Assembly: GCA_009911355.1 (NCBI GenBank)
Contig: QXXE01000010.1
Span: forward strand, 1-64,000
Source: Clostridiaceae bacterium
GTDB taxonomy: Bacteria; Bacillota; Clostridia; Oscillospirales; Butyricicoccaceae
Direction of reading: 5' to 3'
Length of the DNA: 64,000 bases
The translations under genes were made by a program, and so were the position numbers. The notes under the pieces are model-generated. The model saw only the letters and a list, made by a program, of their open reading frames with translations, searched no databases and was not told where the DNA came from. Shown in pieces: positions 7,850-14,588 of this stretch (its first letter is position 1; every line of letters starts with the position of its first letter).

Positions 7850-8780
7850 GGCACTCCTTTATCTGTTCTCCCACCGCTTTCGCTACGGGGGGCGGAAATG
7901 CGTTTCCGATCATCCGGCAGGCAACGGTTTTCCGGCTACCAAATGTCCATGTATCAGGAAATCCTTGAATCCGGGCCATCATCCGGCTGGTAAGCCGTGG
8001 CATTCCCTCAAAACCGGGAGCGGGTGCGGTATCCGCAATACCCCGTCCATCAACACCCAATTCAGCCCATGCCTTTCTAGCTCTGGTAGGTCCAAGGTCA
8101 GGCCCGCCATGCTTTTTAGAGCCTCCTACCAATGTCGGCGCAATGCGGCTGGCCTGTGCCGCCCATCGTTTTGCTCCTTCCCATTTGTTTTCAGCCATTA
8201 GGTCATACAGTGTTTCACCAACTGTTTTGGCGCTGTCTGACCTGTCCTCTGGATAAGCAAACGCCCCATATTGGTCTTTTCGTATACCGATAATGACAAC
8301 TCTTGGCCGAAGCTGGGGAACACCAAAGTTTGAGGCGTTCAGTAGCTTAATATGGGAAACATATCCTAAATCTCGAATCGATTTGAAAATATGGTTGCGG
8401 TATGCCTCGAATCCAGGGTCCAAAAAGCCCCGGACATTTTCCAGCATCACCGCTTTAGGCATTATTTCCCGTATCAGCCTAATTGCTTCTGGAAATAAAT
8501 CCCGGTCATCATCCTGTCCGAGCTGTTTGCCAGCAACAGAAAAGGGGGGGCAGGGCACACCGCCCGCCAATAAATCGACACCTCTGTATGGCCGTCCATC
8601 AAAATCATGAACATCAGCGCAGATAACATTCCATTCTGGCCGATTTCTTCTCAAAACTTCACAATAATCGGCTTCATATTCAACCAGAGCCACATGGACA
8701 AATCCGGCCATCGCAAGGCCCAAGGCTTGTCCGCCAGCTCCCGCACAAATCTCAACACAAGTCAATGGCCGCTGCATCAT
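7791..8780 (-). CDS. DNA (cytosine-5) methyltransferase of the R-M system
   Basis: 329 residues from the ATG at 8780 behind AGGAGAG; an extension to 8828 would overlap the controller gene. C5 methylase motifs in order: I EICAGAGGQALGL, IV GGVPCPPFS with nucleophile C77, VI ENVRG, VIII QLRPRVVIIG, X GNAFPPPVA. The variable target-recognition stretch between VIII and IX contains ARIAPTLVGGSKKHGGPDLG. It should protect the site cut by the NgoMIV-like nuclease. Operon order is controller, methylase, nuclease, vsr. Confidence 0.93.
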   Translation of the reverse strand: MMQRPLTCVEICAGAGGQALGLAMAGFVHVALVEYEADYCEVLRRNRPEWNVICADVHDFDGRPYRGVDLLAGGVPCPPFSVAGKQLGQDDDRDLFPEAIRLIREIMPKAVMLENVRGFLDPGFEAYRNHIFKSIRDLGYVSHIKLLNASNFGVPQLRPRVVIIGIRKDQYGAFAYPEDRSDSAKTVGETLYDLMAENKWEGAKRWAAQASRIAPTLVGGSKKHGGPDLGPTRARKAWAELGVDGRGIADTAPAPGFEGMPRLTSRMMARIQGFPDTWTFGSRKTVACRMIGNAFPPPVAKAVGEQIKECLAHGCTDSQSKISLSRAAI

Positions 8781-8802
8781 TTGTTCTCTCCTAATCCTAC
8801 GG

Positions 8803-9009
8803 TCATTTTTCGGTAAACTCAATAACATCGCCTATATTGCAATCTAACGTGAGGCAAATTTTGTACAGGCTTTCCATTGAGATAAATTCGCTTTTCCCCA
8901 TCTTCGCCAGAACATTGAAACTGATCCCTGCCGCCTCTTTGAGATCGGTTCGGTTCATCTTCTTGTCTATCAATAATTTCCATAGCTTATCATAGCTAAC
9001 CGACATCAT
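8803..9009 (-). CDS. XRE-family controller protein of the R-M operon
   Basis: 68 residues, a single helix-turn-helix of the Cro/C1 type with MNRTDLKEAAGISFNVLAKM and YKICLTLDCNIGDVIEF. Small XRE proteins in front of methylase genes act as C-proteins that delay nuclease expression or repress the operon. It is the first gene behind the promoter at 9036-9064. Confidence 0.8.
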   Translation of the reverse strand: MMSVSYDKLWKLLIDKKMNRTDLKEAAGISFNVLAKMGKSEFISMESLYKICLTLDCNIGDVIEFTEK

Positions 9010-9035
9010 AATTCCCCGTTCAGGTTATTTTCTAC

Positions 9036-9064
9036 AGTATACCACATTTTGCACCAGATATCAA
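9036..9064 (-). promoter_or_regulatory. Promoter of the controller-methylase-nuclease-vsr operon
   Basis: On the minus strand TTGATA (9059-9064), 17-bp spacer, TATACT (9036-9041), 27 bp upstream of the controller start. Confidence 0.75.
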
Positions 9065-9096
9065 GATTATCTCACAAAAAAGTTAGACGCAAATAG

Positions 9097-9128
9097 AAAG
9101 GGCAGAGAATCAACCCTTCTCGCCCTTT
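9097..9128 (-). terminator. Terminator downstream of mobC
   Basis: AAAGGGC-A-GAGAA pairs with TTCTC-GCCCTTT across a 7-nt loop, with one bulged A. It separates mobC from the restriction-modification operon; the U-rich side on the minus strand is modest. Confidence 0.65.
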
Positions 9129-9146
9129 TACTCCGTAATGTAACGG

Positions 9147-9455
9147 CTAATAAGCATCTTTGACCATTCTCCAAGCCTCGCCGAGCAAACGCTGCACTTC
9201 ATTCAGCTGCGCCGTGGACACAGACTGGGTTGCGTTTGCTGTATGGGCAATCTGGTTGATATTGTTGCCGATGGCAGACAGCTCGCGGAGAAGCGCTATT
9301 GTATGCTCGGTCGGTCGCGGCGTTACCTCGACCCCTTCCAGCAGTTTACGGATGATGTTCGATGTGGTAAGGCCGCTTGCATCCATGAGCTTCTTCAAAT
9401 GGCGATAATCCGACTCCGATAACCATGCACTAATGTGATGTGAACAGCTTCTCAT
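9147..9455 (-). CDS. mobC: MobC-type mobilization (relaxosome) protein
   Basis: 102 residues from an ATG behind AAAGGAG (upstream in-frame codons to 9482 ignored). An N-terminal ribbon-helix-helix (HHISAWLSESDYRHLKKLMD) is followed by the MobC signature ELSAIGNNINQIAHTANA. MobC opens origin-of-transfer DNA for a partner relaxase. That relaxase would normally follow immediately, but downstream there is a terminator and a restriction-modification operon, so the transfer module is incomplete unless a relaxase acts in trans. Confidence 0.85.
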   Translation of the reverse strand: MRSCSHHISAWLSESDYRHLKKLMDASGLTTSNIIRKLLEGVEVTPRPTEHTIALLRELSAIGNNINQIAHTANATQSVSTAQLNEVQRLLGEAWRMVKDAY

Positions 9456-9518
9456 TTTCACCACTCCTTTTTTCAAAATCAAATCGGGGTCTTAGAGGGC
9501 AGAGCCCCTAACCAGAGG

Positions 9519-9537
9519 GCATTTGTGCTACAAATGC
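9519..9537. repeat. Hairpin upstream of mobC, possible oriT
   Basis: GCATTTG-tgcta-CAAATGC, a 7-bp perfect stem, 64 bp upstream of the mobC start. Origins of transfer often have such an inverted repeat next to the nick site and close to mobC. No nick consensus can be assigned. Confidence 0.4.
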
Positions 9538-9647
9538 TATGCTGGCTATTACAACATACGGAAATGTCATCTTATTTTCAGCAATCTATTCATGCGAAGC
9601 TGAAAATATATAATTTTAGCACCTCTTCTGTCGCTTCTCTCCATTTG

Positions 9648-9689
9648 AAATCCGGGAGGAAAAGGTCTGTTGTGTTCCCTCCCGGATTT
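9648..9689 (-). terminator. Terminator-like hairpin after the helicase gene
   Basis: AAATCCGGGAGG at 9648-9659 pairs perfectly with CCTCCCGGATTT at 9678-9689 (12 bp), 85 bp beyond the stop of the RepA-like gene on the minus strand. The loop is 18 nt. Confidence 0.6.
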
Positions 9690-9695
9690 TCTGCC

Positions 9696-9768
9696 GTGAC
9701 GGTCGTGACGATAGTGACGGTATTTAAGACAGTAGCACTGCTCTCCCAAATATCGTCACGACCGTCAC
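9696..9768. repeat. 17-bp inverted repeat with GTGACG iterations
   Basis: GTGACGGTCGTGACGAT (9696-9712) and its exact complement ATCGTCACGACCGTCAC (9752-9768), plus further GTGACG-like units at 9713-9720 and 9771-9776. It reaches the 3' end of the RepA-like gene. Iterated short repeats beside a RepA helicase and mobC could be a replication iteron or accessory origin-of-transfer sites. Between 9483 and 9773 no gene is seen. Confidence 0.55.
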
Positions 9769-9773
9769 AATCG

Positions 9774-10928
9774 TCACGCTTTTAGGGGAATGAGCATCAG
9801 GCGGATTCTCCGTCCTGCATGGCTGCGGCTGCTTTCATAGCGAACACCGTATTCATTGAGAAGGCGTCCAGCATTGATATTGAGCCGTCTGGTCAGCGTA
9901 TTTGCCTTTATACTCAAGCCTAACGCATCCACAAGGTCTGTGGCTGTCCCATCCCATGTTGGCTTGTCGGCATTCACCATCGTCGCCACAGCCGTCAGAA
10001 TTGGGTCGGAAGTAACTTTCCATAATTCTGTCTCGGCTCGTTCCATCTCCCATGTCAGCCGTTCCATATCTCGTGCAAGATACAACCGCTGATCCGGCTG
10101 ATCGCGCCCTGAGATTTCCAACACCGCAGTGTTGTCCGTGCGTTTCTTCTTCTGGAGAACAAACGCGCCGTCGGCAGCGCCGAGTAGTCCGTTTGTCCCT
10201 GAGATCGTATCAAACTTATCATCCGCCTGTTGCTTGCGGGTATGATGTACCAGCAGAAGGCAGATTCCATTGCTATCGGCAAACTGTTTCAACCGTCCGA
10301 CAACCTCATAGTCATTGGCGTAGCTGTACTTCTCGCCGCCGCTGTCCCGAACTTTCTGTAAGGTATCAATGATAATTAGCCTTGTGTCAGGATGATCCCT
10401 TACAAATTTTTGAAGCTGTTCATTCAGACCAGCCCCCAAACGTTTCGCACCAGTCGCAAAACGCAGATTATCTGTACTGTCTGTCCCAAACCTCCGGTAC
10501 AAGCGTTCTTGCAGCCGTCGATAATCATCTTCCAACGCAAGATACAGCACCGTCCCTTTATGTACCCGATAATCCCACAGTGGCAAACCAGTGCTGACGT
10601 GGTAGGCAAGCTGCGCCATCAGGAATGACTTGCCCACCTTGGGTGCTCCAGCAAACAAATACGTCCCTGCATGAAGCAGGCCGTCAATGACCGGCGGCTT
10701 GCTCTGGAAAACTGTATCGTAAAGTTCACTCATAGAAACCGTATGCAGATATGCAGGATCATCAAGCTGCTGCATCCTCCAAAACATTTCATCAAAATCG
10801 TGTTCCAAGGGATTGCTATTCAAATCAGATTCTGCTATACTGATTTCAGAGTTTTTCGGAATCGGCTGCTCCCCGTCTGCGCCAACAGACGGAATCGGGA
10901 CGGCCGACTTTCCATTTTCAAGCTTCAT
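9774..10928 (-). CDS. RepA-like hexameric helicase / AAA ATPase
   Basis: 384 residues from ATG behind GGAGG. The core is a RecA-fold ATPase of the RepA (RSF1010) / AAA_25 type: Walker A FAGAPKVGKSF, Walker B RLIIIDTLQKV, then LLLVHHTRK and a sensor region SGTNGLLGAADGAF. A C-terminal winged-helix part from about residue 320 may bind DNA. Such proteins unwind plasmid-type origins and occur in mobilizable elements beside integrases. It overlaps the upstream ribbon-helix-helix gene by 11 bp, so the two are translated together. Confidence 0.82.
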   Translation of the reverse strand: MKLENGKSAVPIPSVGADGEQPIPKNSEISIAESDLNSNPLEHDFDEMFWRMQQLDDPAYLHTVSMSELYDTVFQSKPPVIDGLLHAGTYLFAGAPKVGKSFLMAQLAYHVSTGLPLWDYRVHKGTVLYLALEDDYRRLQERLYRRFGTDSTDNLRFATGAKRLGAGLNEQLQKFVRDHPDTRLIIIDTLQKVRDSGGEKYSYANDYEVVGRLKQFADSNGICLLLVHHTRKQQADDKFDTISGTNGLLGAADGAFVLQKKKRTDNTAVLEISGRDQPDQRLYLARDMERLTWEMERAETELWKVTSDPILTAVATMVNADKPTWDGTATDLVDALGLSIKANTLTRRLNINAGRLLNEYGVRYESSRSHAGRRIRLMLIPLKA

Positions 10929-11250
10929 TTGCGTCCTCCTTCATTCCATTCATAATAGATGCAATCATTTCGATAATATCCAGAAGTTCATCGTCCACCC
11001 GATTTCCAGCTTCAATTCGCCGCAATTCATCCAGCACAGCTGCAAACTGATCACGCAAGGCTTTGTAGACTCTGGGATTGCCCTGCACGACCACATCACG
11101 GCACAGCAGCCGTCGGATAATATAATCCTGCTTGGTAAGTCCGGAGAGTTTGACTTCGGCTTCAATCTGGGCATCCTCTTCCGACGATACCCGGAACGCA
11201 ACAACCTTGTTTCTCCATCGGTTTTTCCGATCCACATTCTTCAGCGACAT
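10918..11250 (-). CDS. Ribbon-helix-helix accessory protein of the mobile element
   Basis: 110 residues. Basic start then VVAFRVSSEEDAQIEAEVKLSGL and TKQDYIIRRLL, a ribbon-helix-helix like that of MobC or ParR-type DNA-binding proteins, followed by a helical acidic C-terminus. The ATG at 11250 lies 6 bp from AAAGGGGG; the ATG at 11256 is too close to it. It is nested between integrase and helicase genes with short overlaps, so it probably controls copy number, mobilization or excision of this element. Confidence 0.68.
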   Translation of the reverse strand: MSLKNVDRKNRWRNKVVAFRVSSEEDAQIEAEVKLSGLTKQDYIIRRLLCRDVVVQGNPRVYKALRDQFAAVLDELRRIEAGNRVDDELLDIIEMIASIMNGMKEDANEA

Positions 11251-11252
11251 TT

Positions 11253-12335
11253 TCATCCCCCTTTCTCGGCGCGTTCATTATTGAGTTTTACTGCCATTTC
11301 CATTTGCCAGGAATGGAACAGATGTGCATAGTTGTAAGTAATATCAATACTCTCATGCCCGACGCGATCGGCAATGGCGATTGCAGAAAATCCCATATCA
11401 ATCAGTAGCGACATATGGCTGTGTCGCAAGTCGTGAATTCTAATCTTTTTAACACCAGATGCCCTACACCCACGATCCATTTCATGGTGCAGATAATATT
11501 TGGTAATTGCAAAAATGCGGTTATTTTCTCCAACCCTGTAAATCGCTTTCAAAAAATCTTGCATTTCATCGCAAAGGAATTCCGGCATCTGAACCACCCG
11601 GTTGCTCTTGACCGTTTTAGGGTCGGTAATCACATCCCGGCCTTTCAACCGCTGATAAGATTTATTGATTGACACAGTGCCTTTCGCAAAGTCAAAGTCA
11701 GCAGGTGTCAGTGCCAACAGCTCCCCTTCGCGGATGCCGCACCAATAGAGCATCTCGAATGCGTAGTAGGACATCGGCTTGTCCATCATTGCATCAGCGA
11801 ATTTCAGGTATTCCTCTTTTGTCCAGAAAAGCATTTCACGGCTTTTCGCTTTCCCCATATTGCCAGCCTGTGCAGCCGGATTCGCCCGGAGATTATAATG
11901 CCTGACTGCGTGATTAAAAATGGCGCTCAACTGATTATGTACCGTTTTCAGGTATACGGGCGAGTACGGTTTCCCGCTTTCGTCCTGATGGCGGAGCATT
12001 TCACTCTGCCACGCAAGAATTTCCTTGGAGTGGATATCACACATCTTTCTTTTACCGAAGTAGGGCAGTAGCTTTGTACGAATGATATGCTCCTTGGTGT
12101 GCCAGGTGTTTTCTTTCAATTTCGGTTTAGTGTCCTTTTCATAGAGTTCGGCAAAACTCTCAAAAGTCATATCCAAATCGGCTGTCGATTTGTTCTGCTG
12201 CTCCCTTTCCCATGCCAGCGCTTCCCGCTTGGTCGGAAAACCACGCTTTTGCGTCTGTTTCCGCTCACCCTTCCAGTCAGTGTAGCGGAAAATCACGCGC
12301 CATGTGTTCGTCTTGGCATCCTTGTAGACTGCCAT
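11253..12335 (-). CDS. int: Tyrosine recombinase / integrase of the mobilizable element
   Basis: 360 residues from the ATG at 12335 (a GTG three codons earlier is possible). N-terminal AP2-like domain (MAVYKDAKTNTWRVIF), core-binding domain, then a catalytic domain of the Tn916/phage class: R202 (CGIREGELLAL), H301-R304 (HDLRHSHMS), H327 (VGHES) and Y336 (TYNYAHL). Downstream genes overlap it by a few bases. It is preceded by a small excisionase and a divergent repressor, the standard control region of an integrated element. Confidence 0.93.
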   Translation of the reverse strand: MAVYKDAKTNTWRVIFRYTDWKGERKQTQKRGFPTKREALAWEREQQNKSTADLDMTFESFAELYEKDTKPKLKENTWHTKEHIIRTKLLPYFGKRKMCDIHSKEILAWQSEMLRHQDESGKPYSPVYLKTVHNQLSAIFNHAVRHYNLRANPAAQAGNMGKAKSREMLFWTKEEYLKFADAMMDKPMSYYAFEMLYWCGIREGELLALTPADFDFAKGTVSINKSYQRLKGRDVITDPKTVKSNRVVQMPEFLCDEMQDFLKAIYRVGENNRIFAITKYYLHHEMDRGCRASGVKKIRIHDLRHSHMSLLIDMGFSAIAIADRVGHESIDITYNYAHLFHSWQMEMAVKLNNERAEKGG

Positions 12336-12340
12336 TTGTC

Positions 12341-12541
12341 TCACGTCCCTTCTTTCGTTTTCATTGCATCATAGCAGACTTTTTCCATGAAATACTTCCG
12401 GTTTACCCTGCCTGCAATGGTCAGATAGCCCATGTTCCTCAATTCGGCATTCATCCGCTGAACGATTTTGTAAGCATAGGATTTCGATATGCCGAGTTCC
12501 GCAGCCACATCGTCCACTCTCATAAAGGCATTGCTTTCCAT
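12341..12541 (-). CDS. Excisionase-like helix-turn-helix protein
   Basis: 66 residues: MRVDDVAAELGISKSYAYKI then VQRMNAELRNMGYLTIAGRV, a helix-turn-helix plus beta wing as in small excisionases of Gram-positive mobile elements. ATG behind GAGG at 6 bp. First gene of the integrase operon under the strong promoter at 12613-12640. Confidence 0.8.
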   Translation of the reverse strand: MESNAFMRVDDVAAELGISKSYAYKIVQRMNAELRNMGYLTIAGRVNRKYFMEKVCYDAMKTKEGT

Positions 12542-12582
12542 GATATCCTCACTTTCTGATGATTTGTTTGTGTTTCATAAGG

Positions 12583-12700
12583 ACTAAACATATTTGTTAT
12601 TCCTCGATTTCTATTATACTAAGCAAAATTGTTTTGTCAAGTGGTTTTCGGGAAAATAACTAACTTTTTTGTTTAGGTCTATCTTGACTGCCACTAAGCA
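12583..12700. promoter_or_regulatory. Operator repeats ACTAA(A/G)CA in a divergent control region
   Basis: ACTAAACA at 12583-12590, ACTAAGCA at 12618-12625 and 12693-12700, and the complement TGTTTAG at 12670-12676. Copies overlap or flank both promoters (one touches the -10 box of the leftward promoter), as expected for sites of the XRE repressor encoded at 12757. Binding is inferred. Confidence 0.55.
12613..12640 (-). promoter_or_regulatory. Consensus leftward promoter for xis-int-rep genes
   Basis: Minus strand TTGACA (12635-12640), 16-bp spacer, TATAAT (12613-12618). Both hexamers are perfect. Confidence 0.88.
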
Positions 12701-12713
12701 CATATGCTATACT
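12684..12713 (+). promoter_or_regulatory. Rightward promoter for the XRE repressor
   Basis: TTGACT (12684-12689), 18-bp spacer, TATACT (12708-12713), 43 bp before the ATG at 12757. Confidence 0.8.
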
Positions 12714-12756
12714 GGCTATAAAAGGAACAGAACAGGCTGCAATGCAGGAGGTTACT

Positions 12757-13263
12757 ATGGCAACAGGTCAAAGAATACGGTTTTTCCGCAATTTACGTGG
12801 TATGACGCAAAAATATCTTGGGATGATGGTCGGTTTCTCGGAACGGACTGCGGATATTCGCATGGCACAATATGAATCCGGGACACGAACTCCCAAAATC
12901 AATCTGATCAACGAGCTTTCACAGGCACTGTCCATTTCGCCGGATGCGTTGACCGTTCCTGACATTGACAGCGGAATCGGCTTGATGCATACACTTTTTG
13001 CAATAGAGGATATGTACGGTCTGACCATCAGCAAAATTGATGACAGGCTGTGTTTGACGTGGCAGCCAGGCGATTTGTCGAACCTGTCCCTGATGCAGCG
13101 GTTTTCTGACTGGCAAAAGGAGGCTGAACGGCTACACGCTGGTGAAATCAGTAAAGAGGAATACGACCAGTGGCGTTACACATACCCGGAAATCCCCGTT
13201 GCCCGCCAGAAAGCGGAGCGAGACGCAAAGCGCATTTCTGAAAAACAAACCGAAAATGAGTAA
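12757..13263 (+). CDS. XRE-family repressor of the mobilizable element
   Basis: 168 residues from an ATG 5 bp after AGGAGG (five earlier in-frame codons ignored). N-terminal Cro/C1 helix-turn-helix: MATGQRIRFFRNLRGMTQKY, MAQYESGTRTP and LSQALSISPDAL. The rest (about 75-168) is a helical domain with QRFSDWQKEAERLHAGEISK and KEEYDQWRYTYP, seen in regulators of Clostridial integrative elements. Divergent from the excisionase-integrase operon, it should repress that operon through the ACTAA(A/G)CA sites. A strong terminator follows. Confidence 0.85.
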   Translation: MATGQRIRFFRNLRGMTQKYLGMMVGFSERTADIRMAQYESGTRTPKINLINELSQALSISPDALTVPDIDSGIGLMHTLFAIEDMYGLTISKIDDRLCLTWQPGDLSNLSLMQRFSDWQKEAERLHAGEISKEEYDQWRYTYPEIPVARQKAERDAKRISEKQTENE

Positions 13264-13266
13264 GCG

Positions 13267-13306
13267 AAAAGGGCTAGCTGATCCAACTGAATCAGTTAGC
13301 CCTTTT
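13267..13306 (+). terminator. Rho-independent terminator after the repressor
   Basis: AAAAGGGCTAGCTGAT pairs with ATCAGTTAGCCCTTTT (one mismatch) across an 8-nt loop; bidirectional A/T flanks. Confidence 0.9.
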
Positions 13307-13673
13307 CTAAATGAATAATGAAAAATGTTGCCAAATCGTTGCCATAACGAATTTCAAGAACGCTAAATCCGCCTATTCACCGGGGTTTCCGATATTTTTG
13401 AAATTATTCCCACTCGATTGAGGGAAACTGATTTATGGTCTATCCCATCAGTTTTCGAGTGGTTTTCTTCGATTTGTTCCGTTTATTCCATCGTTTCCGC
13501 CTCGCTCCGCAACCTGGTAATGCCACGATAATGCCACGGCAATTCCAGGGTGTCCCGCCCCGCCTGTTCCCGCGTGGGAACGCAGGCGTCATCGGTCGGG
13601 GCAGGACTGGCGCCGGAACCGCGCCGATATGATAGCATTGTAGCACAACAGGCAAGCGAACGCAAGTACGGTT
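13307..13673. other. Element boundary region without genes
   Basis: No gene. Contains direct repeats GTTGCC (13327, 13339) and AATGCCACG (twice near 13520), which could be recombinase arm sites, and the attachment-like core at 13399-13424. It forms the seam between the mobilizable element with low-GC signals on the left and the GC-rich prophage on the right. Confidence 0.45.
13399..13424 (-). other. Possible attachment core resembling the 3' end of guaA
   Basis: Minus strand CAATCGAGTGGGAATAATTT reads S-I-E-W-E-stop, the conserved C-terminus of GMP synthase (xxIEWE). The codons before it are not guaA and contain a stop, so only the last codons are present, as in an att core carried by an element. 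The 3' end of guaA is a known insertion site of tyrosine-recombinase elements. Confidence 0.42.
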
Positions 13674-13889
13674 TTAGATTACCGTCAGGTAGCAGACCGC
13701 GATCCAACTCATCAGTTCGACAAGCAGGGCCTCCGTGACCCCCTTGTGGACAGCCACGGCCTCCACGGTGTACCGGCGCAGGCCGGTAACATAGTCCGGG
13801 ACGCCCGCTCCCCTCGAAACTGCGAGTCCGCCGTAGACGGCTCCAGGCTTGATGATAACGGTATCAGACGGGGCAATGTACTTTGCCAC
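13674..13889 (-). CDS. Small SH3-like phage protein, last gene of the prophage
   Basis: 71 residues from a GTG behind AAGGAGGG. The sequence (AVYGGLAVSRG, YVTGLRRYTV, HKGVTEALLVELMSWI) resembles a bacterial SH3-like cell-wall-binding domain as found at the C-terminus of Firmicute phage endolysins, but here as a free-standing gene after the holin. It may assist the endolysin or be a remnant of a longer enzyme. Confidence 0.55.
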   Translation of the reverse strand: MAKYIAPSDTVIIKPGAVYGGLAVSRGAGVPDYVTGLRRYTVEAVAVHKGVTEALLVELMSWIAVCYLTVI

Positions 13890-13985
13890 AGGTTACGCCC
13901 TCCTTCCCTTCTGGTGTTTTAGTTGACAAAAATGCCGGGTTTCTGCAAAATAGGCGCTTGCTTATCTGTCGCCTGCGGGCCGATC

Positions 13986-14387
13986 CTACGCAACAGGGGA
14001 GATAAGTTTCTGTGTTCTGACCTCCGCCTCGATATGGGCAGTCAGGTAAGCGTCAAGGTCGCCATAGGCCCGCCGCAGGAACGCCGCCGCCTCGGATGTG
14101 AGCAGCTTTTTGGCCTCATCAAGGGATTTCTGGAGCGCGGCCCGCTGGTTCTCCTCCGTGAACTCGTTGCTCTTTTTGAGGGCGTCCACATAGGTCTGGC
14201 TGGTGTGAGAAACCGCCGTGGAGATGGCGAGAGCCGCCTCTTTCAGGTACACCTTGGCGGTTTCGTTCTCCGTCCTGGAGGCAAGGTACTGGCCCAGGGT
14301 CTTGACACCCTTGACGATGTAACCGGCCACCACGGGGACGGCGGCGATGATGACGGCCTGCAACAGTGTGGTGAGAAATTCGTTCAT
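13986..14387 (-). CDS. Holin, LLH family
   Basis: 133 residues. One N-terminal membrane segment (LLQAVIIAAVPVVAGYIV) followed by a long amphipathic alpha-helical cytoplasmic part (GVKTLGQYLASRTENETAKV, LDEAKKLLTSEAAAFLRRAY) and a C-terminal EAEVR. This matches phage holins of the LLH type. It should form lesions that let the endolysin reach the peptidoglycan. Located two genes downstream of the endolysin. Confidence 0.82.
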   Translation of the reverse strand: MNEFLTTLLQAVIIAAVPVVAGYIVKGVKTLGQYLASRTENETAKVYLKEAALAISTAVSHTSQTYVDALKKSNEFTEENQRAALQKSLDEAKKLLTSEAAAFLRRAYGDLDAYLTAHIEAEVRTQKLISPVA

Positions 14388-14402
14388 AGGTGATCCTCCT
14401 TG

Positions 14403-14588
14403 TTAGTCAAGAACGGGCGCTGCGGCCCGCCTCTTTTCGTGTTCCGGGCAAGGAAACGGCTCACTCTTGTAACACGCCTCGCAGCACTCATCGCAGGTAT
14501 AGAGGCCCCTGCGGTTGTAGCTGCAAGGCTTGATGGCCGCGATCTCCCGCCCGCATACCGAACATTTTACGTGTTCACTTGATCGCAC
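14403..14588 (-). CDS. Cys-rich zinc-finger-like small protein
   Basis: 61 residues. Two CxxC pairs and extra cysteines (KCSVCGRE, YTCDECCEACYK, CPEHEK) suggest a zinc ribbon. The start is uncertain; the GTG at 14588 lies just after a G-rich stretch and makes the gene overlap the endolysin end by 14 bp. It sits between endolysin and holin. No lysis role is known to me. Confidence 0.55.
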   Translation of the reverse strand: MRSSEHVKCSVCGREIAAIKPCSYNRRGLYTCDECCEACYKSEPFPCPEHEKRRAAAPVLD

